From the NCBI GenBank assembly GCA_012799425.1, contig JAAZLF010000710.1:1-11433 (forward strand): a stretch of DNA of 11,433 nt. The letters run 5' to 3'. Source of the stretch: Actinomycetales bacterium. GTDB lineage: Bacteria > Actinomycetota > Actinomycetes > Actinomycetales > Dermabacteraceae. The translations under genes and the position numbers were made by a program. This document shows, one piece after another, positions 6,972-11,433 of the stretch. Under the pieces are notes generated by a model that worked only from the letters and a program-made list of their open reading frames with translations, searched no databases and had not been told where the DNA came from. The first letter of the stretch is position 1; every line of letters starts with the position of its first letter.

Positions 6972-9395
6972 TCAGTTCCGCGTCATGCGGTGGCGCAGGC
7001 CGAGCGCTCCGGCACCTGCGAGGGAGAGCAGACCGGCCGCGGCGATCATCGAACCGGCGCTCACGCCGGTGCGTGCCAGGTCGGAGCGGGAGTCACCGGA
7101 GGCGGTGCTGTCGCCGACGGGGGTGACGGCCGAGGAGTCGTCGCCGGTGGCGGTGTCATCGCCCTGGGCGTCGTCATCGCCGCCGGCGGCGGGATCGTCG
7201 CCCTGGTCATCACTGTCGCCCGGCGGGGGCGTGGTGGCATCGTCGTCGTCACCGTCGCCCGGGGGCGGGGTGGTGTCGTCGTCATCGTCCTGCTCGCACT
7301 CGGCCGGCGCACCGCCCGAGGTCCAGGTGAAGGCCGGCAGCTCGAAGACGATCTCGGTGCCGGTCTCGGGGATCGCGGTGACGGTCAGCGGCACCGTGGT
7401 GCCCTCCGGCACGCACAGCCAGTCGGTGAGGGTGACGTCGCCGACCAGGCGGCCGGTCTCCTCGTCGGCCGTATAGGGCGCCTCGAAGGTGCCGTATTCG
7501 CCGGCGTCCACCACGATGCTCTCGATCTCGGGGGCGCCGAGGCTCTGCGACTCGGCATTGCCGATGCGCAGCACCGGGTCCTCGTCGATGCCTGCGGCGC
7601 TGTCGTACTCGCCGCCCTCGAGGACCTGCACCTCGAGCTGACGCTGCCCGTAGCCGGGGGCCAGCTCGGGGGTCGCCTCGAGGTAGCTGATGAACGCGTC
7701 GCGGTCCAGCACGCCGGAGTCGCGCACGTCCTGCGCCTGGGACAGCGCCCACATGTTGTCGCCGCCCTCGAACAGGAAGCTCGCGGTGACGATCGTGTAG
7801 GTGCCCTCGGGGTCGATCGGCTCGCCGTCGATGCGGATGTCGAGGATGCGCTGGTCGCGCTCCTGGGTGGAGTCGAAGACGTACTCGACGTTCTCGGAGA
7901 CGCTGAAGGCGAGGAAGGACTCGTCGCCCTCGTCGACCTCGCCGCCCTCCGCGCTGCGCTGCCACTGTTCCTCGAGCATCTGCTTGAACTGGGCACCGGT
8001 GACCTCACCGGAGTTCAGGGTGTTGCCGAAGGGGACCATGCCGTTGGCCTCGGCGTAGGTGACCACGCCATCGCCCTCGCCCGCGGAGGACTGCGGGTGC
8101 CAGAGCTCGGCGCGGATGCCGCCGGGGTTCATGAAGCCGATGACATCGTGCTCGTCGTCGAGGCCGGCGTCCTCGAGGTACCACTTCATGGAGTCGGCGA
8201 GCATGTCGCCCGCGGCGGAGTGCCGGGTGCGGTTGTCGCCCTTGGTGGTGGCCTGGTTGCCGACGGGGTCGTTCGCGGTGCGCACGCCGTCGACGTAGGA
8301 GGCCTTGGAGTCGTCCCAGGAGGTGGTGACGTCCCCGGCCACGGAGCCGACGGGCTCGGCACCGACCACGGCGGCGTCCGCGATCGCTGCGTCGGCGAGC
8401 TCGGTGACCTCGTCGACGACCGGGGACTCGACGGCGCAGTCCTCGCCCTCGGGCAGCGCGGTGGGCACGAGCTCGGGGGTGCCCTGCACGTCCCAGCCGC
8501 CCTCCTGGCTGTACTCGAGGGTGACGACACCGAGGTTCGCGGCGCTGGCGCCGGTCTGGACGATCGGGCGGACCTCGCCCTCCTCGCCGGGGACCGGGGC
8601 GTTGTAGTTGTAGGCGCGGTGCGAGTCGCCGTTGAAGATCGCATCGACCGCGGCGTCGGTCTCGCCCACGATCTTGTCGAAGATCGGGTCGGTGTTGTCC
8701 GGCGCGACGCCAGGCTCGGCATTCGCGCTGGCGCCCTCGTGGTACGAGGCGACGAGCACGTCGTACTCCTCGCCGGAGGCGTCGAGTTCGCCGATCGCGT
8801 CGTTGACCGCGTCGACCGGGTCGCCGAACTCGAGGCCCTCGATCGCGGCGGGGCTGACCTTGCCGATGGTCTTGGTGGTGACCGCGCCGACGACTGCGAC
8901 CCGCACACCCTCGCGCTCGACGATCGTGTACGCCTCGTGGACGCGCTCCCCGGTCGCGGCGTCGTAGACGTTCGCGGCGAGGTCCGGGAACTCGGTGCGC
9001 GGCTCGATGCGATCCAGCAGATCGTCGATGCCCTGGTCGTACTCGTGGTTGCCGATCGCGGTGGCGTCCACGCCCATCGCGTTCAGCACATCGAGGGTGG
9101 GCTCGTCGTTCTGCACGGCGGACTCGAAGGCGCTGCCGCCCACGTTGTCACCGGCGGAGAACAGGAAGCTGGCGGGGTTCTCCGTGCGCACGGTCTCCAC
9201 CGCGCAGACCAGTCCCGCGGCCCCGCCGAGCGCGCCGTGGAAGTCGTTGAAGGTCATCAGCGAGACCTGGTCGCCGGGCTCGGCGGCGGTGGCGGCGCTG
9301 AGGGGCACGACGGCGGAGGCGAAAGCCACCGCTGCGGCCCCCAGGCCGACGGTGGCGCCTCGCGCGAGGCGCCGACGGGAGGGGACGACGGGCAT
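6972..9395 (-). CDS. Cell wall-anchored 5'-nucleotidase / metallophosphatase (UshA-like)
   Basis: This 807-residue exported enzyme is predicted to strip phosphate from nucleotides outside the cell. Start 9395 is chosen over the longer reading frame because AGGAGA lies 6 nt upstream (plus 9401-9406) and a signal peptide begins at once. SRRRLAR followed by a hydrophobic stretch suggests Tat export, with cleavage near ATA (35-37). The metallophosphatase domain shows FNDFHG (D51, H53), SAGDNVGG (D83), GNHEYDQG (N116, H117), SYHEGA (H219) and FNGDSH (256-259). The 5'-nucleotidase C-terminal domain (about 350-590) shows NPGGIRAE (423-430), VPFGNTLNSG (454-463) and FEGGDNM (542-548). A very Asp-rich stalk (about 700-770) leads to LARTG (773-777), a hydrophobic helix and RHRMTRN, a sortase signal. 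In the last metal motif Asp257 stands where His is usual. UshA-like enzymes also hydrolyse NAD or UDP-sugars, so the substrate range is open. Confidence 0.94.
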   Translation of the reverse strand: MPVVPSRRRLARGATVGLGAAAVAFASAVVPLSAATAAEPGDQVSLMTFNDFHGALGGAAGLVCAVETVRTENPASFLFSAGDNVGGSAFESAVQNDEPTLDVLNAMGVDATAIGNHEYDQGIDDLLDRIEPRTEFPDLAANVYDAATGERVHEAYTIVEREGVRVAVVGAVTTKTIGKVSPAAIEGLEFGDPVDAVNDAIGELDASGEEYDVLVASYHEGASANAEPGVAPDNTDPIFDKIVGETDAAVDAIFNGDSHRAYNYNAPVPGEEGEVRPIVQTGASAANLGVVTLEYSQEGGWDVQGTPELVPTALPEGEDCAVESPVVDEVTELADAAIADAAVVGAEPVGSVAGDVTTSWDDSKASYVDGVRTANDPVGNQATTKGDNRTRHSAAGDMLADSMKWYLEDAGLDDEHDVIGFMNPGGIRAELWHPQSSAGEGDGVVTYAEANGMVPFGNTLNSGEVTGAQFKQMLEEQWQRSAEGGEVDEGDESFLAFSVSENVEYVFDSTQERDQRILDIRIDGEPIDPEGTYTIVTASFLFEGGDNMWALSQAQDVRDSGVLDRDAFISYLEATPELAPGYGQRQLEVQVLEGGEYDSAAGIDEDPVLRIGNAESQSLGAPEIESIVVDAGEYGTFEAPYTADEETGRLVGDVTLTDWLCVPEGTTVPLTVTAIPETGTEIVFELPAFTWTSGGAPAECEQDDDDDTTPPPGDGDDDDATTPPPGDSDDQGDDPAAGGDDDAQGDDTATGDDSSAVTPVGDSTASGDSRSDLARTGVSAGSMIAAAGLLSLAGAGALGLRHRMTRN

Positions 9396-9400
9396 GGATG

Positions 9401-9406
9401 TCTCCT
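9401..9406 (-). promoter_or_regulatory. Ribosome binding site of the 5'-nucleotidase gene
   Basis: The minus strand reads AGGAGA here, 5 bases past the start codon at 9393-9395 on the plus scale. It decides the start at 9395 in favour of an in-frame Met 28 residues upstream (9479), which has no such site and would bury the signal peptide. Confidence 0.85.
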
Positions 9407-9513
9407 GGGAACGAGGCGAGCAGCGGATGTGCGACGGCTGAACGGCTGTGTGCACCAGCCATCTCACCCCATGCGGCACGGGACACGCCGAGCGGTTCCC
9501 CCGACAGGACGAC

Positions 9514-9536
9514 AGCTGTCATCTGATGTTCATCCA
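9514..9536 (+). promoter_or_regulatory. Weak PHO-box-like direct repeat
   Basis: TCATC occurs at 9519-9523 and again at 9530-9534, an 11-bp period, within CTGTCATC and GTTCATCC. PhoP of Streptomyces binds 11-bp direct repeats resembling GTTCACC, so the second half fits and the first fits less well. It lies about 120-140 bp upstream of the 5'-nucleotidase start, a sensible position for phosphate control. Two short units can arise by chance and no third unit is seen. Confidence 0.2.
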
Positions 9537-9640
9537 GATCCGTGATCGGCGCCGCATCATTGACCGAAGCGGAGCCGACGCTTTGCCTTCCTTTGACCCG
9601 CTGCGGGGTCGTGGCGACGCCGCCGACCACGCTCCCCGCC

Positions 9641-9665
9641 CCGCGGTGGCGGCTGCGCACCGCGG
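9641..9665. repeat. 8-bp inverted repeat upstream of ndh
   Basis: CCGCGGTG (9641-9648) and CACCGCGG (9658-9665) are perfect reverse complements around a 9-nt spacer. The arms are themselves GC-only-rich and lie in a CG-dense stretch, so a chance occurrence is quite possible. An operator or a structured region is the alternative. Confidence 0.4.
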
Positions 9666-9675
9666 CCGCCGCGCA

Positions 9676-9706
9676 GTGTGACTCGGGCCCGACCTCGTGT
9701 GAGTCG
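9676..9706 (+). promoter_or_regulatory. Spaced direct repeat upstream of the candidate ndh promoter
   Basis: GTGTGACTCG (9676-9685) recurs as GTGTGAGTCG (9697-9706), 9 of 10 bases identical. The copies start 21 bp apart, which is two helical turns. They end 45 bp before the candidate -10. This phasing is typical of binding by a dimeric or tandem regulator. The regulator is unknown. Confidence 0.4.
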
Positions 9707-9716
9707 CGCCGGGAAC

Positions 9717-9779
9717 CGACCGTCCGGACGCCCGTGCGAGCACGGAATGGGTAGCATCGACGAGGACTTCGGACGGTCG
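9717..9779 (+). promoter_or_regulatory. Candidate ndh promoter enclosed by an inverted repeat
   Basis: TAGCAT (9752-9757) is the best -10 match (TANNNT) upstream of ndh; no TTGACA-like -35 is visible. It is flanked by a perfect 10-bp inverted repeat: CGACCGTCCG (9717-9726) and CGGACGGTCG (9770-9779). A second palindrome of 6-bp arms, CCGTGC and GCACGG (9732-9745), lies where the -35 and spacer would be. If this is the promoter, the leader is about 200 nt long. The symmetry is directly visible; the promoter role is inferred. Confidence 0.35.
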
Positions 9780-9802
9780 CCCGCGCGGCCCGTCTCCGAC
9801 CA

Positions 9803-9825
9803 CGGGCTCGACGATCTCGAGCCCG
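9803..9825 (+). other. Hairpin in the ndh leader
   Basis: CGGGCTCGA (9803-9811) pairs perfectly with TCGAGCCCG (9817-9825) around a CGATC loop, 136 bp before the ndh start codon. It is a compact stable stem in the presumed 5' untranslated region. No T-run follows, so an attenuator is not evident. It might stabilise the transcript. Confidence 0.45.
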
Positions 9826-9946
9826 CGTCCCCGGGTCGTCCCCGGCACCGACCGCAGCCCGCCGACTTTCCTCACTCCCCCGCCGACGCCGGTCCGTGCA
9901 CCGGGACGCCACAAGCATCCCGCCGGGCACCGACCACCGTCATCTC

Positions 9947-9953
9947 AAGGAGG
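9947..9953 (+). promoter_or_regulatory. Strong ribosome binding site of ndh
   Basis: AAGGAGG lies 8 nt before ATG 9962, an ideal Shine-Dalgarno. It fixes the ndh start there and rules out the in-frame upstream ATG at 9896, whose extra 22 residues would overlap this site. Confidence 0.92.
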
Positions 9954-9961
9954 CCGTCCCC

Positions 9962-11419
9962 ATGGTCATGCCGCTGCCGTTCCTCACCCGCCGCCCCACC
10001 GTCCCCGCGAAGGACGGCGCGAGCTGGCCGCACGTGATCATCCTCGGCGGCGGCTTCGCGGGCGCGCATGCGGTCACCGCCCTGCGCGACGCCCGCGTGC
10101 GCGTGACCCTGATCGACCGCAACGTCTACAAGACCTTCCAGCCGCTGCTGTACCAGGTCGCCACCGCCGGCCTGAACCCGGGTGACGTCACCATGTTCCT
10201 GCGCGGCCTCTCGCTGAAGGTGCCGAACATGCGCTACCGCCAGGGCGAGGTGGAGGGCGTGGACCCCGAGCGCAAGGTGGTGCGGCTGGACGAGGGCCAG
10301 AAGGGCATCCACGAGCTGAGCTACGACTACCTGATCGTCGCCAACGGCGCGACCACCACGTACTTCGGCACCCCGGGCGCCGAGGAGCACGCGATGCCGA
10401 TGTACACGCGCAGCCAGGCGCTCTCGATCCGTGATCGCATCTTCTCGGAGCTGGAGCGCTCGAGCCGCGAGGCCGGGTTCAGCCACGACAGGCTGCACGT
10501 GTGCATCGTGGGCGGCGGTCCCACGGGCGTGGAGATCGCCGGGGCTCTCGCGGATTTCCGCATGCAGGAGCTAGACATCCTCTACCCCGAGATGGATCCC
10601 GGCACCCTGCAGGTCACGGTGCTGCAGCGCGGTGATGAGCTGCTCAAGGAGTTCTCCGACAAGTACCGCCAGTACGCCGCTGACGAGCTGCGGGACCGGG
10701 GCGTGCAGCTGCGCCTGGGCCACGGCGTGAAGGAGGTCGGCTACGACCACGTGGTCCTCGACGACGGCTCGATCCTCGAATCGGACATCACCATCTGGGC
10801 GGCGGGCGTCGCGATCCCCGAGGCGGTCTCCGAGTGGGGCCTTCCCCAGGACAGGCGCGGCCGCCTCTCCGTGGACGACTACCTCCAGGTCAAGGGATTC
10901 CCCGGGGTGTACGCGGCCGGTGACATCGCCGGTCAGGACGATCCCCTCCCCCAGCTCGCGCAGCCCGCGATCCAGACCGGCCAGGCGGCGGCCCGCGCGA
11001 TCGCCGCGGAGGTCGCCGGCAAGCCGCGCAAGAAGTTCTCGTACACGAACCTGGGCACGATGGCCACGATCGGCCGTCACGCCGCGATCGCGGAGATCCC
11101 CGTGCTCGGCGGGCTCTCCGGCTCGCTGGGCTGGGCGGCCTGGCTGGGCGTGCACATCACGAAGATGATCGGGCACCGCAACCAGCGTGCCGTGGCGATG
11201 AACCTGGTCTCGCTGTACGGCGGCACCCGCGCCACGCATCAGCCGAACCCGGTGGTGGGCGAGGTCAACTCGCTGCGCGCGGCCCGCATCTTCGAGGAGC
11301 AGGCTCCGCACCGCCTGTTCGGCGCGAACGCGGGCGCCACCTGCCCCGGCAACGCGGTCGACGCGGCCGACGAGGCCGACGAGGGCGCCGCCGACGTCGC
11401 CGAGCCGACGCAGGACTGA
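9962..11419 (+). CDS. ndh: Type II NADH:quinone oxidoreductase (NDH-2)
   Basis: This 485-residue membrane-associated flavoprotein is predicted to pass electrons from NADH to the quinone pool without pumping protons. Motifs in order: FAD-binding VIILGGGFAG (25-34), FQPLLYQVATAGLNPGD (59-75), VANGATTTYFG (126-136), NADH-binding VCIVGGGPTGVEIAGAL (180-196), TIWAAGV (277-283), the second FAD motif YAAGDIAG (317-324) and the quinone-site AQPAIQTGQ (333-341). The C-terminal region with WLGVHITKMIGHRNQ (394-408) corresponds to the amphipathic membrane-binding part. The last 30 or so residues are an Ala/Asp/Glu-rich tail. Length and motif order match the family, which in some actinobacteria has about 450-480 residues. 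The start is fixed by AAGGAGG 8 nt upstream. The gene is transcribed away from the nucleotidase and the next gene is beyond the window (14 bases remain after the stop). Confidence 0.95.
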   Translation: MVMPLPFLTRRPTVPAKDGASWPHVIILGGGFAGAHAVTALRDARVRVTLIDRNVYKTFQPLLYQVATAGLNPGDVTMFLRGLSLKVPNMRYRQGEVEGVDPERKVVRLDEGQKGIHELSYDYLIVANGATTTYFGTPGAEEHAMPMYTRSQALSIRDRIFSELERSSREAGFSHDRLHVCIVGGGPTGVEIAGALADFRMQELDILYPEMDPGTLQVTVLQRGDELLKEFSDKYRQYAADELRDRGVQLRLGHGVKEVGYDHVVLDDGSILESDITIWAAGVAIPEAVSEWGLPQDRRGRLSVDDYLQVKGFPGVYAAGDIAGQDDPLPQLAQPAIQTGQAAARAIAAEVAGKPRKKFSYTNLGTMATIGRHAAIAEIPVLGGLSGSLGWAAWLGVHITKMIGHRNQRAVAMNLVSLYGGTRATHQPNPVVGEVNSLRAARIFEEQAPHRLFGANAGATCPGNAVDAADEADEGAADVAEPTQD

Positions 11420-11433
11420 CTCCGGGCCGGGCG

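Larger units (their letters stand above)
9396..9961. other. 566-bp divergent intergenic region between the 5'-nucleotidase and ndh genes
   Basis: I see no gene here. All reading frames through it lack a ribosome site joined to a plausible protein. Both flanking genes are transcribed outward, so it must hold both promoters. The half near the nucleotidase (9396-9600) has almost no TA steps, and I cannot point to a -10 box for that gene. It contains a weak PHO-box-like pair (9514-9536). The half near ndh holds an 8-bp inverted repeat, a spaced direct repeat, a candidate -10 within nested symmetry, and a leader hairpin, each listed separately. Confidence 0.7.

Noticed and set aside
9396..9479. 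Upstream in-frame start for the 5'-nucleotidase
   Set aside because: It would place 28 non-hydrophobic residues before the signal peptide and ignores the AGGAGA site before 9395.
6714..9545. A 943-codon open frame on the plus strand opposite the 5'-nucleotidase gene
   Set aside because: Same artefact. The translated sequence is repetitive and motif-free, and it overlaps two well-supported minus-strand genes.
9676..9706. Rex operator upstream of ndh
   Set aside because: A Rex site needs inverted TGTGA and TCACA halves; both TGTGA cores here are in the same direction.
9896..9961. Upstream in-frame start for ndh
   Set aside because: The AAGGAGG at 9947-9953 serves ATG 9962, and the extra 22 residues are unlike NDH-2 N-termini.

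Overview
The window is very GC-rich, compact DNA from a high-GC Gram-positive bacterium (Actinomycetota). Two surface proteins end in LARTG sorting signals, which fits the LAxTG motif used by class E sortases of that phylum. The gene content resembles Micrococcales such as Brachybacterium and its relatives, but that is an impression from protein style and not a search result.

Layout from left to right. A 5'-truncated FAD/NAD(P)-dependent oxidoreductase (1-1067, +) is followed by a spacer carrying an 8-bp tandem repeat. Next comes an unrecognised protein with two membrane segments (1352-2047, +). The convergent gap 2048-2411 holds a 71-bp near-perfect inverted repeat, a tandem array of 14/15-bp units and terminator-like hairpins. 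Three genes then run leftward in the order 5'-nucleotidase (6972-9395, -), ExeM/NucH-type nuclease (3899-6865, -) and APC-family amino-acid permease (2412-3836, -). Each of the three is followed by a GC-rich hairpin. A 566-bp divergent gap (9396-9961) with several symmetric elements separates them from a type II NADH dehydrogenase, ndh (9962-11419, +).

How the genes work together. The nuclease and the 5'-nucleotidase are both predicted to be exported and anchored to the cell wall. Together they could degrade extracellular DNA or RNA to nucleotides, then to nucleosides and phosphate, at the cell surface. The permease may import amino acids and has no visible link to that chemistry. The ndh gene and the truncated oxidoreductase are redox enzymes unrelated to scavenging. 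I see no RNA genes, CRISPR array, insertion sequence or phage gene. No clearly new system stands out. The least explained parts are the repeat-rich gap 2048-2411, the regulatory symmetry upstream of ndh, and non-canonical residues in two enzymes.
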